From Bacteroidales bacterium (GTDB lineage: Bacteria > Bacteroidota > Bacteroidia > Bacteroidales > UBA932): 29,363 bases of DNA. The notes beneath the pieces are model-generated. The model was not told where the DNA came from. It saw only the letters and a program-made list of their open reading frames with translations, and searched no databases. This document shows positions 7,246-15,980 of this stretch, piece by piece (within the stretch, counting starts at the first letter, position 1; each line of letters begins with the position of its first letter). The stretch is taken from the NCBI GenBank assembly GCA_024689525.1, contig JAILDI010000104.1:1-29363 (forward strand). Direction: 5' to 3'. The translations under genes and the position numbers were made by a program.

Positions 7246-8049
7246 ATGCTTAAACGGCTGCTCACCTTATTGCTTCTGGTGTGGGCCCTTCCGGGGTTCG
7301 CCTGCACTTCCGTCATTGTGAGCGGCCGATATACACGCGACGGCAAGGCGGTGATGTTCAAGCACCGCGATTCCTCCTGCAAGGACGTTTCCGTGGAGTT
7401 TTTCCAAGGGGAGCGTTTCCGCCTGATGGGCCTCGTTAACTCCAACTGGCGCAGGCATCCCGTGGCCACAGTGCCGGCAGGCACGCCTGAAGTCTGGGGA
7501 GGAATGAACGAAACCGGCTTCGCCATAATGAACACCGCCACATATGACCTGAAGGACGATGACGTCCCTCAGAGCGAAATGGACAAAGAGGGCGTTGTGA
7601 TGTACCGCGCACTGTCCGTGTGCGCTTCCCTGGCCGATTTCGAACACTTCCTGGATACCCTTTCCAGGCCGATGTGCGTGGAAACCAACTTTGGCGTTAT
7701 CGATGCATACGGCGGTGCGGCCTACTATGAAGTGAACAACGATTCCTGGGTCAAGTTCGACGTAAACGAGGATCCCCTGGGATACCGCGTGGTTACCAAC
7801 TTCACCTGGACGGGCCGCGTGGAAGACCGCAAGGGCGTAGACCGTTACGAGAAAGCGATGGACATCCTTGCCTCCACGTCAGTGCCAATGCGCGACTGGG
7901 ACCACTCATTCTTTATCCGCCACATCTCCTGCTCCGGCGAGCCCATCCTCCGCCGCAGCACCTCCTGCGCCATCGTCTTCGAAGGCTCCACGATGTGGGC
8001 TGCCCTCGGCCGCCCGGACCGCGTCCCCTGCAAACCCTACACGCTGTAG
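7246..8049 (+). CDS. Exported Ntn-hydrolase, acyl-CoA:6-aminopenicillanic-acid acyltransferase (C45) family
   Basis: This 267-residue protein has a signal peptide ending GFA at residue 19, followed directly by Cys20-Thr-Ser. In this superfamily (penicillin acyltransferase, penicillin V acylase and bile-salt hydrolase relatives) an N-terminal cysteine is the nucleophile. Removing the signal peptide would therefore expose the active site outside the inner membrane. Supporting motifs are KHRDSS near residue 40 (catalytic Arg and Asp region), the NFGVIDAYGGAAYYEV strand pair and RVVTNF. The segment GFAC is not a good lipobox, so lipidation is less likely. The substrate is probably an amide bond in a small N-acyl compound; which one cannot be told. 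It is somewhat short for the family. Confidence 0.82.
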   Translation: MLKRLLTLLLLVWALPGFACTSVIVSGRYTRDGKAVMFKHRDSSCKDVSVEFFQGERFRLMGLVNSNWRRHPVATVPAGTPEVWGGMNETGFAIMNTATYDLKDDDVPQSEMDKEGVVMYRALSVCASLADFEHFLDTLSRPMCVETNFGVIDAYGGAAYYEVNNDSWVKFDVNEDPLGYRVVTNFTWTGRVEDRKGVDRYEKAMDILASTSVPMRDWDHSFFIRHISCSGEPILRRSTSCAIVFEGSTMWAALGRPDRVPCKPYTL

Positions 8050-8061
8050 CCGCCAGGAAAA

Positions 8062-8703
8062 TCAGTCCAGAATAATAAGTGCAACTGAAGGATGCGAGAA
8101 GTGAAGACGGATAACGTCCTCGTCGGCGCGGTTTAGAGTAGCTTTCCACCAAGCATCGAATACAACGTCGTCAGTGGGCCAGTGAAGGCCCTCAGATTTG
8201 ATGCGGAGGCTGTTGTCGGGGCTGAAAAGCGAGAAGCGGCGACCGGCGCCGACGTGCAGTTCGCACGTGTCGCAGACCGTAAATGCGGTGCCGTAATCGC
8301 TTACCATCTGAACGCGGACGTCGCCCAGGTCGAACATACGGTTGTATTCCATAAGGAGCCCGAGGTTCCCTACGGTATGGTCCTCGCGAAGGCCTGTTGC
8401 ACCCAGGATGCAGATATCGGAGACATCGGGATAATGCGATAGCAGGAACCGCATCGCCTTGGTCATATCGTTGTAATCCTGCTCGCTTTCGGGGAAAAAC
8501 AGCGAGGGGTATTTCTCCCGAAGCTCCGGTGCAACCGAATCCATATCCCCCACCACAGCGTCCGGCAGCCGGGTAAAGCCCTCGGAAAGATACCTCCCGA
8601 AAGCCCCGTCGCAGCACACCAGCACATCGGCCGCACCCAAAAGGTACAGCGGATAATCGGCTGTGGGGAAAGCCCCGTCGCAAAGGATTACAGCCTGTTT
8701 CAT
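8062..8703 (-). CDS. thiN: Thiamine pyrophosphokinase
   Basis: The 213-residue protein carries the TPK signatures. These are ILCDGAFPT at the N-terminus, LVCCDGA, the acidic GDMDS at residues 52-56 that binds the metal-nucleotide, and GATGLREDHT near residues 100-109. It transfers a pyrophosphate from ATP to thiamine to make thiamine diphosphate in the cytoplasm. The length is normal. It is the last gene of the alaS operon, and its ATG overlaps the stop of the fusion gene by four bases (ATGA). No TPP riboswitch is visible, as expected for an internal gene. The gene ends 12 bases from the convergent Ntn-hydrolase gene, with no clear terminator. Confidence 0.92.
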   Translation of the reverse strand: MKQAVILCDGAFPTADYPLYLLGAADVLVCCDGAFGRYLSEGFTRLPDAVVGDMDSVAPELREKYPSLFFPESEQDYNDMTKAMRFLLSHYPDVSDICILGATGLREDHTVGNLGLLMEYNRMFDLGDVRVQMVSDYGTAFTVCDTCELHVGAGRRFSLFSPDNSLRIKSEGLHWPTDDVVFDAWWKATLNRADEDVIRLHFSHPSVALIILD

Positions 8704-11138
8704 TCTTCTACAGGGGTATACTTGAGAATCTCCTCGTGCGAGGTGCCGGCCGTAGCCACATAGCCCGACGGGTCGCGGAAGCCTTTAAGGAAGGCCGATG
8801 CATCCATACGCTTCTTGCCAGCAAGCTGGACATCCTTCAGTTCGATGGCGCCGTCGGCAGTAGCGATTGCGATGAATGAGCCGTCGGAAATCACGGTTCC
8901 GGGAGCGGCGTGCAGGTCCATACGCTGCTCGCCGAAGAAGATTTTCAGTTGCGTGGCAACACCGTCTTTCTCCAACTCCGTAAACGCGCAGGGGAACGGG
9001 CTCAGGCCGCGGATAAGGTTGTACACCTCGCGCGTGGGCGCGTTCCAGTCTATATGTTGCAACTCGCGCGTGAGCTTGGGTGCGGGACGCAGCACCTCGG
9101 AACCCTGGATGAAACTGCGCTGCACGCGTGTTTCCACATTCTTCTGCAGAATCGCCTCCACAGTATCCACAACCAGCGTCGCACCCATCTCCATTAGCCT
9201 GTCGTGCACATCGCCCGCCGTTTCCGAAGGGCCGATCAGACAACTCTCGCGGAACAGGATACCGCCGGTGTCGATTTTCTTGTCGATCATAAAGGTGGTA
9301 ACACCCGTCCGCAGCTCCCCGTTGATCACCGCCCAGTTGATAGGGGCGGCGCCGCGATACTGCGGAAGCAGCGCCGCATGCAGGTTGAACGTACCGAACT
9401 TGGGCATCGTCCACACCTGCTCCGGCAGCATCCGGAATCCCACCACCACGAACAGATCCGCCTTCCACGCCGCCAGGGTCTCCAGGAACGAAGGATCCTT
9501 CAGCTTGGCAGGCTGCAGCAGCGGCAGCCCGTGCTCCACGGCATATTTCTTCACCGCGCTCTCATTCACCTTGAGCCCTCGCCCGCTAGGCTTGTCCTCA
9601 ACGGTGACAACACCCACAACCTTATACCCCGCCTTGACCAGCGCATCCAGCGATGCCACTGCAAACTCCGGCGTTCCCATAAACACCAGCCGTGGTTTCC
9701 GGAAGAACGCCGCAATGCGGCTCCGGACCTTTCTGAAGAACGATTTCACTGAATCGGCATTAAAAATCGAAGAATCCTGAATGGCCTTGGTGGTGAGGAA
9801 CGCCCCTATAGGCGCCAGCACGAAGGCCGATATGAACTTGCCCACGAACGCGCTTGCAGCGCCGTCCTTGGCAAGTTTCTCACCGCTGATATCGACCACC
9901 CAATACAGCACGAAGAACAGCACCGAGATGATGGCCGGCGTACCCAGGCCGCCCTTCCGGATCAGCGCCCCCAAAGGCGCGCCGATGAAGAACAGCAGCA
10001 GACAGGCCAGCGCCTGGGCATACTTCCTCCATATCTCCACATCGGTCAGACGCAGTATCTTGGTGTACTCGAAAGCCTCGTACCCCTGGCTCTGCAGCGC
10101 CGACTCCGCCTGCGAAGCCAGGTTTGCCGCATTCTCCAGGGCCTGCTTCTGAGCTTCCAGATCCTTCCACCCTGTGAAATACTCATCCATTGCGATGAGC
10201 TGCTTTCCCTTCTCCCTCCAGTTTGTGTCCAGCTGGGAGTCGTAGCGGAAGTTGATCGTCCTGTCGAACTCATTCAGATGCTTCGCAAGGCCCTCGTCGT
10301 TCATCCTCGACAGCGAATCGTGCCCCACGGTGAGCTGCTTCAGGGACATCGAACGAACCTGGTCGCCATACCGGGCCGAGTCCGAATGCTGGAAAGCGTA
10401 GTTCTCCAGCGGGATGATCATCTCCTCCTTATTGAAGCCGATGCGCCTCAGCGCCAGCGTGGTATCGCGGTATTTCTTGGTATTGGTCTCCTGATAGCTG
10501 ATTCCGTCGTACAGCATGAAAGTGAGGTAGTCTTTCGCCTTGGACATCTTCATAATTCCGCTGTCGGCCACCGTGAGCGACGTATTTCCCTTGTTTCCGG
10601 AATGGTCGTACACCATAACGTCGTACATCATTCCGCTGGAATTGTCCCTGTCCTCGATCCTGAGAATATACCCGTCGATGCCGTCATAGAACGCGCCGAT
10701 GGGAATCTTGATTTCCGACTTGGTGCGGCTCAAGTCGGACCGCATCGTATAGATCTGGTTGATGGAATAAGGCACCAGACGGTCGCCGATGAAGAATGCG
10801 CCGATACTGATCAGCACGCTCACGAAAATGAGCGGTATGAACACCCTTGTAAGCGAAATGCCGGACGCCTTGATGGCCGTAAGTTCAAAATGCTCGCCCA
10901 TCTGACCCAGCGTCATCATCGACGACAGCAGGGTGGCCAGCGGGATGGACAGGGGCAGCACCTGGCAGCTTCCCCACATGAGGAACTCCAGGATAACCTT
11001 GAACTCCAGTCCCTTGCCCACCAGCTCGTCGATGTACAGCCACAGGAACTGCATCACCAGGATGAATATAACTATGGCCAGGATCGCGAAAAACGGTCCC
11101 ATGAACGACTTCAGTATGAACCTGTCCAGCCTCTTCAT
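8700..11138 (-). CDS. Fusion protein: LptF/LptG-family permease joined to methionyl-tRNA formyltransferase
   Basis: One 812-codon frame encodes two complete proteins. Residues 1 to about 470 are an LptF/LptG (YjgP/YjgQ) permease. It has three membrane helices in residues 1-120 (LWYIDE-type start, ITLTRVF-like coupling segment FELTAIKASGISL), a periplasmic domain, and three more helices at about 371-455. It normally forms the membrane part of the machine that pulls lipopolysaccharide from the inner membrane. Residues from about 482 to 812 are methionyl-tRNA formyltransferase, beginning LVFMGTPEFAV, with catalytic His near 587 (NLHAALLPQYRGAAPI) and Asp near 622 (KKIDTGGI). It formylates initiator Met-tRNA. 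The linker is about 10 residues. The gene shares one base with the alaS stop and overlaps thiN by four. Confidence 0.93.
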   Translation of the reverse strand: MKRLDRFILKSFMGPFFAILAIVIFILVMQFLWLYIDELVGKGLEFKVILEFLMWGSCQVLPLSIPLATLLSSMMTLGQMGEHFELTAIKASGISLTRVFIPLIFVSVLISIGAFFIGDRLVPYSINQIYTMRSDLSRTKSEIKIPIGAFYDGIDGYILRIEDRDNSSGMMYDVMVYDHSGNKGNTSLTVADSGIMKMSKAKDYLTFMLYDGISYQETNTKKYRDTTLALRRIGFNKEEMIIPLENYAFQHSDSARYGDQVRSMSLKQLTVGHDSLSRMNDEGLAKHLNEFDRTINFRYDSQLDTNWREKGKQLIAMDEYFTGWKDLEAQKQALENAANLASQAESALQSQGYEAFEYTKILRLTDVEIWRKYAQALACLLLFFIGAPLGALIRKGGLGTPAIISVLFFVLYWVVDISGEKLAKDGAASAFVGKFISAFVLAPIGAFLTTKAIQDSSIFNADSVKSFFRKVRSRIAAFFRKPRLVFMGTPEFAVASLDALVKAGYKVVGVVTVEDKPSGRGLKVNESAVKKYAVEHGLPLLQPAKLKDPSFLETLAAWKADLFVVVGFRMLPEQVWTMPKFGTFNLHAALLPQYRGAAPINWAVINGELRTGVTTFMIDKKIDTGGILFRESCLIGPSETAGDVHDRLMEMGATLVVDTVEAILQKNVETRVQRSFIQGSEVLRPAPKLTRELQHIDWNAPTREVYNLIRGLSPFPCAFTELEKDGVATQLKIFFGEQRMDLHAAPGTVISDGSFIAIATADGAIELKDVQLAGKKRMDASAFLKGFRDPSGYVATAGTSHEEILKYTPVEE

Positions 11139-13747
11139 CAGGCAGTTGCCAGTTCTACGAGTTTATCCAGTGCCGATGCCAGGCCGTCCACGTTGCGGCC
11201 GCCGGCCGTTGCCAGGCCGGGCTGTCCGCCACCGCCGCCCTGGATGAGGGCCGCCGCCTCGCGGATGTCCTTGCCCGCATTCTTTCCTGCCGCCACAAGG
11301 TCCGATGAATACATCAGAACCAGATTGGGCTTGGCATCGAATGCAAACGCTCCGCAAAGGGCAAGGCCTGTGGAATTCTTCTGCAGAAGAAGGGCGATGT
11401 TACGCACCATTCCCGGATCCATCGACCTGTCAAAGCGCACAACCTTTACTCCGTTAATCTCCTGCGCCGCTTCTGCCAGCCTGGCCGCCATCTGCTGCGC
11501 TTTTTCCGCAGCAACGGCCTCCAGCTGCTTCCTGGCCTCGGCATTATCATCCACCAGTTTCTTGATTGCGCCTGCAAGATCCGGAACATTATTGAAGAAA
11601 CTGCGTGCGGTACGCAGCAAATCCTCCTCTCCGTGTATATAATTCTCCGCAGCCTCGCCGGTGATAGCCTCAATCCTGCGCACTCCGGCGGCAATAGCGC
11701 TCTCGGAAACAATCTTAAGAAGGCCGATGTTGCCGGTGGCCTCCGCGTGCGTACCGCCGCAGAGCTCCACGGCAGGGCCGAACTTCACCACGCGAACCTT
11801 GTCCCCATACTTCTCGCCGAACAGGGCGATGGCGCCCATCTCCTGCGCGTGGGCCATATCGGTCTCCACAACCACGCGCTGCTCGTTCTCACGGATGGCG
11901 GCATTCACCAGACGCTCCACCTTGAGCAGCTCCTCGTCCGTAACCTTCTGGAAATGGGAGAAGTCGAACCTTAGATAATCCGCACACACGTACGAGCCCT
12001 TCTGCTCCACATGGGTGCCCAGAACCTCGCGCAGGGCGTGGTCCAGCAGGTGCGTGGCCGTGTGGTTGGCCTGGATCCTACGCCTGCGGGCGACATCGAC
12101 ACAAAGGTGGAAACGCATTTCCGGATTGGCCGGGAAGCGCTCCGCCAGATGTATGGTAAGGTTGTTTTCCTTAACCGTATTGATGATGGGGATCTTTTCT
12201 CCGCCGGCCTCGATCCAGCCGGTATCGCCAACCTGTCCGCCCATCTCCGCATAGAACGGAGTGCGGTCGAACACGAGCTGGAAGTATTCCTTGTTCTTCT
12301 GCTTCACAACGCGCTGGCGCAGAAGAACGGCGTCTTCCACCTCCATCTTCTCGTAGCCCTCGAATACAACTTCCTCTCCGTCCACGAAGGTCTCCCAGTC
12401 GCCGAATTCGTTGGCGGTGGCGCTGCGGGCGCGCTCCTTCTGCTTCTGAAGCTCCGCCTTGAATCCCTCCAGGTCCACGGTATAGCCCTTTTCGGTGGCA
12501 ATCAGTTCCGTAAGGTCGATGGGGAAGCCATAAGTGTCGTACAAAACAAAAGCATCCACGCCGTTAACCACCTTGGTGGCTGCGTTCTTGGCCATATTGT
12601 CCTCCAGCATACGGATACCCTTGTCCAGAGTGCGCAGGAAGGCGTTTTCCTCCTCCCTTATCACATTCTCGATGAGCTTCTGCTGGGCCTTGATCTCAGG
12701 ATAAGCACTGCCCATATCGGCCACCAGCTGCTCCACCAGACGGCAGAGGAAAGGCTCCGTGAAGCCCAGGAAGGTGTAGCCGTAACGCACGGCGCGGCGC
12801 AAAATACGCCTGATAACATAGCCGGCCTTAACGTTCGAAGGCAACTGACCGTCGGCAATCGAGAAAGCGATTGCGCGGATATGGTCGGCACAAACCCTCA
12901 TCGCCACCTCAACCTTGTCGTTCTCCTTATACTTATGCCCGGAAAGTTCTTCCAGCCTGCCGATGAGCCCGGAGAAAACGTCGGTCTCATAATTCGAGCT
13001 CTTGCCCTGCAGAATCATACAGAGGCGCTCGAAGCCCATACCTGTGTCGATGTTCTTTGCCGGCAGCGGCTCCAGATGGCCGTCCGCCTTGCGGTTGAAC
13101 TGCATGAACACCAGGTTCCAGATCTCGATCACCTCGTCGTTATCCGTATTCACCATCTCGCGGCCGGGCTTGAGGGCCTGCTCCTCCTTGGAACGCAGGT
13201 CGATGTGAATCTCGCTGCAGGGGCCGCAGGGACCCGTATCACCCATTTCCCAGAAATTGTCGTGCTTGTTGCCGGTGAGAACGTGGTCTGCGGGAAGGTG
13301 CTTGAGCCATGCGGCCTGAGCCTCAGTGTCCAGCTCCGTGCCATCCTCCGGTGCGCCCTCGAAAACCGTGGCGTAGAGGATTGAAGGGTCGATCTTATAA
13401 ACTTCCGTAAGCAGTTCCCAGGCCCAGTCGATGGCCTCGGTCTTGAAATAGTCGCCGAAGCTCCAGTTGCCCAGCATCTCGAACATGGTGTGGTGACGGC
13501 CGTCGTGGCCCACCGCCTCCAGGTCGTTGTGCTTGCCGCTCACGCGGAGGCACTTCTGTGAATCCGCCGCACGGGGGAATTTGGGAGCGCTGTTACCAAG
13601 GAATATATCTTTGAACTGGTTCATTCCCGCGTTGGTGAACATCAGCGTAGGGTCGTTCTTGATCACCATTGGGGCCGACGGCACCACCGTATGGCCCTTG
13701 GATGCGAAAAAGTCCAGGAATTTCTGTCTGATTTCTTGTGCTGTCAT
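11138..13747 (-). CDS. alaS: Alanyl-tRNA synthetase
   Basis: With the ATG at 13747 the product is 869 residues, normal for the family. A TTG nine bases upstream is a possible but unlikely start. The order is a class II catalytic core (starting with [18 protein letters not shown]), the editing domain and the C-terminal DHHA1 domain. The editing domain has the zinc-ligand motifs [10 protein letters not shown] near residue 561 and [10 protein letters not shown] near 662. The DHHA1 domain ends in the glycine-rich [14 protein letters not shown]. It charges tRNA-Ala with alanine and clears mischarged serine and glycine. It is the first gene of the operon alaS - lptF/G::fmt - thiN, and its stop overlaps the next start as TGATG. 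Confidence 0.98.
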   Translation of the reverse strand: MTAQEIRQKFLDFFASKGHTVVPSAPMVIKNDPTLMFTNAGMNQFKDIFLGNSAPKFPRAADSQKCLRVSGKHNDLEAVGHDGRHHTMFEMLGNWSFGDYFKTEAIDWAWELLTEVYKIDPSILYATVFEGAPEDGTELDTEAQAAWLKHLPADHVLTGNKHDNFWEMGDTGPCGPCSEIHIDLRSKEEQALKPGREMVNTDNDEVIEIWNLVFMQFNRKADGHLEPLPAKNIDTGMGFERLCMILQGKSSNYETDVFSGLIGRLEELSGHKYKENDKVEVAMRVCADHIRAIAFSIADGQLPSNVKAGYVIRRILRRAVRYGYTFLGFTEPFLCRLVEQLVADMGSAYPEIKAQQKLIENVIREEENAFLRTLDKGIRMLEDNMAKNAATKVVNGVDAFVLYDTYGFPIDLTELIATEKGYTVDLEGFKAELQKQKERARSATANEFGDWETFVDGEEVVFEGYEKMEVEDAVLLRQRVVKQKNKEYFQLVFDRTPFYAEMGGQVGDTGWIEAGGEKIPIINTVKENNLTIHLAERFPANPEMRFHLCVDVARRRRIQANHTATHLLDHALREVLGTHVEQKGSYVCADYLRFDFSHFQKVTDEELLKVERLVNAAIRENEQRVVVETDMAHAQEMGAIALFGEKYGDKVRVVKFGPAVELCGGTHAEATGNIGLLKIVSESAIAAGVRRIEAITGEAAENYIHGEEDLLRTARSFFNNVPDLAGAIKKLVDDNAEARKQLEAVAAEKAQQMAARLAEAAQEINGVKVVRFDRSMDPGMVRNIALLLQKNSTGLALCGAFAFDAKPNLVLMYSSDLVAAGKNAGKDIREAAALIQGGGGGQPGLATAGGRNVDGLASALDKLVELATA

Positions 13748-13771
13748 GGTACGCAATTAACTTATAGCCTG

Positions 13772-13779
13772 CAAAAATA
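13772..13779 (-). promoter_or_regulatory. -7 promoter element (TATTTTTG) for the alaS operon
   Basis: A minus-strand TAnnTTTG match, 24 bases before the alaS ATG. It forms the left arm of a perfect palindrome with a rightward copy of the same element at 13781-13788. Confidence 0.65.
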
Positions 13780-13800
13780 CTATTTTTGCGGAAATTTTCC

Positions 13801-13808
13801 TATTTTTG
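13801..13808 (+). promoter_or_regulatory. -7 promoter element (TATTTTTG) for the M23 peptidase operon
   Basis: This is the promoter copy nearer the gene, 23 bases before GTG 13832. An identical element at 13781-13788, exactly 20 bases upstream, could act as a second start or as an operator. Confidence 0.6.
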
Positions 13809-13831
13809 CATCTGACATATACAACTAAAAC

Positions 13832-14785
13832 GTGTCCAAGCAGGATAAAACCATATTCAATCCTGAGACTCTGATGGTAGAAGCGGACACCTCGTCCCGG
13901 CACAGCGTGCTCATGGGACTGGGTATTGCAGCCACAGGGTTAGCGCTGTTCGGCATCTATATGCTGATTTACTTCGGCGTTTTCCACTTCCATCTCCCCA
14001 AAACGGCCGTCCTCCTGAGAGAAAAGGCAAGCTGGGAATCCAAAGTGGAGAGGCTGGGCAACCGCATGGACCGTTTCGAGGAAGATCTTGACCTCCTGGA
14101 AGTGCGCGACAACCGCATCTACCGCCCCGTATACGGCATGAAGGACCTTCCTGCGGAAGAGCGCACAAAGGGCAGGACCGTCCTCCCGGAGGGCCTGGAC
14201 AGCACATCGGCCCTTGCTCAGACCATCGCCCGCAGCCAAACCATAATGCGCAGGGCCTTGGCGCAGTGCGAGTCCTACGACCAGGTCGAAAAACTGGCGA
14301 GCACGGCCGGCGATATGGCCAGCCACCTGCCCGCCATCCCCCCTATCAATCCGGATCCCAAGACCTATCGCTTCTCCAGCCCCTTCGGCTACAGGCATCA
14401 TCCCATCCTGGGCGGCATACGCCTCCACGCAGGGGTGGACCTTGGTTGCGACAAAGGCAACCCCATCTATTGCACGGGCGACGGAGTTGTGTCGATGGTA
14501 AAGGAAGAAAACCGCAGCTACGGCCACCAGGTTCTGGTGGACCACGGCTTCGGTTACCAGACGCGCTATGCGCATATGTCGCAGATATTCGTATATGAAG
14601 GTATGAAGCTCAAGCGAGGCGACTGTGTGGGCCTTTCCGGCAACACCGGGCAGTCCACCTCGCCCCACCTCCACTACGAAGTCATATATCAGGGAGAGCC
14701 CGTTGACCCCCAGCATTTCATGGATATGTCGATGCCGGTCAAAGACTACTTCGAAATGGTCCGCAAACCTGCAGGAAAACGATGA
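13832..14785 (+). CDS. Membrane-anchored M23 family metallopeptidase (first copy)
   Basis: This 317-residue protein starts at GTG. It has a short cytoplasmic part, a transmembrane helix at about residues 27-48, a charged helical stretch (about 55-90, likely coiled coil) and a C-terminal M23 (LytM) domain. Zinc-ligand motifs are intact: HAGVDLG near residue 199 and HLHYE near 279, with the preceding FGYRHHP. M23 peptidases cut peptide crosslinks in peptidoglycan. Anchored ones with a coiled coil often support growth or division. The second M23 gene overlaps by four bases. Adjacency to alaS with the MerR and NIF3 genes is a conserved Bacteroidetes arrangement. GTG is chosen because no upstream ATG fits behind the promoter. 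Confidence 0.9.
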   Translation: MSKQDKTIFNPETLMVEADTSSRHSVLMGLGIAATGLALFGIYMLIYFGVFHFHLPKTAVLLREKASWESKVERLGNRMDRFEEDLDLLEVRDNRIYRPVYGMKDLPAEERTKGRTVLPEGLDSTSALAQTIARSQTIMRRALAQCESYDQVEKLASTAGDMASHLPAIPPINPDPKTYRFSSPFGYRHHPILGGIRLHAGVDLGCDKGNPIYCTGDGVVSMVKEENRSYGHQVLVDHGFGYQTRYAHMSQIFVYEGMKLKRGDCVGLSGNTGQSTSPHLHYEVIYQGEPVDPQHFMDMSMPVKDYFEMVRKPAGKR

Positions 14786-15657
14786 AAGGCCGTGGAACCT
14801 TCATACTGTCGTCCTTCGCCCTGTCCGTGGTTCTCGCGGGCGTGGCGGCGCTGGTTATGTCGTCCCCGCAGGACAAGGCGCTCAAGCGGGAAATCGCCCG
14901 CTACGAGTCCGTGTACGCCGATCTGAAGGCCGATGTCGACCTTGAATCCGAGGTGATGGAAAACCTCAACCGCCGCGACGGAGCCATCTACTCCGGCCTC
15001 TTCCTCGCGGAGCCCCCCAGCGCCGACGCCATAACGGCGGCCGACCTCATCGCCGACAGCGACTCCCTCTCCGACAACTTCTACCTCAACTACTCCGCGG
15101 AGAAGAGCGAACGGCTTATGAAAATGGCCTCCCAGGTGGACAGCACCTTCGCAGAAATCTTCCGCCTGCTGCAGCAGAAGGCCGATTCCATCCCGCCGCT
15201 TTCCCTCCCGCTCAAGGATATGTCCTATGCCCAGACGGGCGCATCTCTGGGCGAGAAACAGAACCCGTTCCACAAGAAAACAGTACAGCACGAAGGGCTG
15301 GACATCGTGGCTCCCAGGGGCACCCTGGTATGGTGCACCGCACCGGGAGTGGTGGCAAGCGTGGAAAACACCCGCACGGGCCTCGGCCTCACCGTCACCG
15401 TACGCCATCCCGGCGGCTTCCTCACCCGCTACGGCCAGCTTGGCGACACCTTCGTGGAAACTGGCAAAAAAGTGAAGCTTGGAGACGCCCTTGGAACCGT
15501 GGGCGTGATGCCCGGATTCGCGCCGCATCTGCACTACGAAGTGCTGTATCACGGAGCGCCGCGGGACCCTGTGAACCACATCTTCGCATCCGTGAGTCCG
15601 GAGGACTATGCACGAATGTTATACATATCTGGAAGTACTTTACAATCAATGGATTAA
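14782..15657 (+). CDS. Membrane-anchored M23 family metallopeptidase (second copy)
   Basis: The 291-residue product has an N-terminal membrane helix (about residues 7-28) and an acidic middle part. The C-terminal M23 domain has the ligands HEGLDIVAP near residue 170 and HLHYEVLYHG near residue 249. Both zinc motifs are intact, so it should be active rather than a degenerate activator. It resembles its upstream neighbour in layout (helix, helical spacer, M23). The pair may be a tandem duplication that has diverged. Start and stop overlap as ATGA, so the two are translationally coupled and probably made in similar amounts. Confidence 0.9.
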   Translation: MKGRGTFILSSFALSVVLAGVAALVMSSPQDKALKREIARYESVYADLKADVDLESEVMENLNRRDGAIYSGLFLAEPPSADAITAADLIADSDSLSDNFYLNYSAEKSERLMKMASQVDSTFAEIFRLLQQKADSIPPLSLPLKDMSYAQTGASLGEKQNPFHKKTVQHEGLDIVAPRGTLVWCTAPGVVASVENTRTGLGLTVTVRHPGGFLTRYGQLGDTFVETGKKVKLGDALGTVGVMPGFAPHLHYEVLYHGAPRDPVNHIFASVSPEDYARMLYISGSTLQSMD

Positions 15658-15662
15658 TCTAT

Positions 15663-15980
15663 ATGGCAAAAACTATTTACACAATGGGTGAAGTAGCGGA
15701 GATACTGGGCGAGAATACCAGCGCCGTCCGCTATTGGTGCAACTATTTCGAGCGCTTCATCAAGCCTCAGAGGAACGCCAAGGGGAACCGTCTTTTCCAC
15801 GAGGAAGACATCGAGACCCTCAAGCAGATAAAGCACCTGGTCAAGAACAAAGGCCTCACCCTGGAGGGCGCCGCCGCCCGTATGGGAGAAGACCGCCGCA
15901 GCGTGGAAAAGAGGGTGAAGGCCCTGAATTCCCTGCGCGACATAAGGGCCCGCCTGATGGAAGTGAAAAAGAGCCTATGA
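15663..15980 (+). CDS. MerR-type transcriptional regulator (single domain)
   Basis: From the ATG at 15663 the product is 105 residues. A MerR winged helix-turn-helix (YTMGEVAEILGENTSAVRYW at about residues 6-25) is followed by the wing (NRLFHEEDIETLKQI) and a second helical part (KGLTLEGAAARM). There is no effector-binding domain after it, so the signal it reads is not apparent. Such short MerR proteins occur in Bacteroidetes between the M23 and NIF3 genes. Its stop overlaps the NIF3 start by four bases. Longer readings of this frame that begin inside the peptidase gene are not supported. Confidence 0.88.
   Translation: MAKTIYTMGEVAEILGENTSAVRYWCNYFERFIKPQRNAKGNRLFHEEDIETLKQIKHLVKNKGLTLEGAAARMGEDRRSVEKRVKALNSLRDIRARLMEVKKSL

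Larger units (their letters stand above)
13771..13809. repeat. Palindromic promoter region between alaS and the first M23 peptidase
   Basis: GCAAAAATA (13771-13779) and TATTTTTGC (13781-13789) form a 9-base palindrome around a single C. An 11-base palindrome GGAAATTTTCC (13790-13800) follows, and then another TATTTTTGC (13801-13809). The three copies of the nonamer abut one another with no other spacer sequence. The arms coincide with divergent -7 elements. Confidence 0.7.

Noticed and set aside
8038..8050. Hairpin CTACACGCTGTAG at the end of the Ntn-hydrolase gene, considered as a terminator
   Set aside because: The stem is only five bases and no T-run follows on either strand.
9747..9749. 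GTG as the sole start of a separate fmt gene
   Set aside because: There is no stop codon before it in the permease frame, so the reading frame stays fused; it can only be an additional internal start.
10278..11642. A 454-codon plus-strand open frame opposite alaS and the fusion gene
   Set aside because: It lies antisense to two certain genes, has no promoter or domain, and its composition is what the reverse complement of GC-rich coding sequence gives.
12011..13384. A 457-codon plus-strand open frame opposite alaS
   Set aside because: It is fully antisense to alaS, whose conserved motifs cover the same bases; no recognisable protein results.
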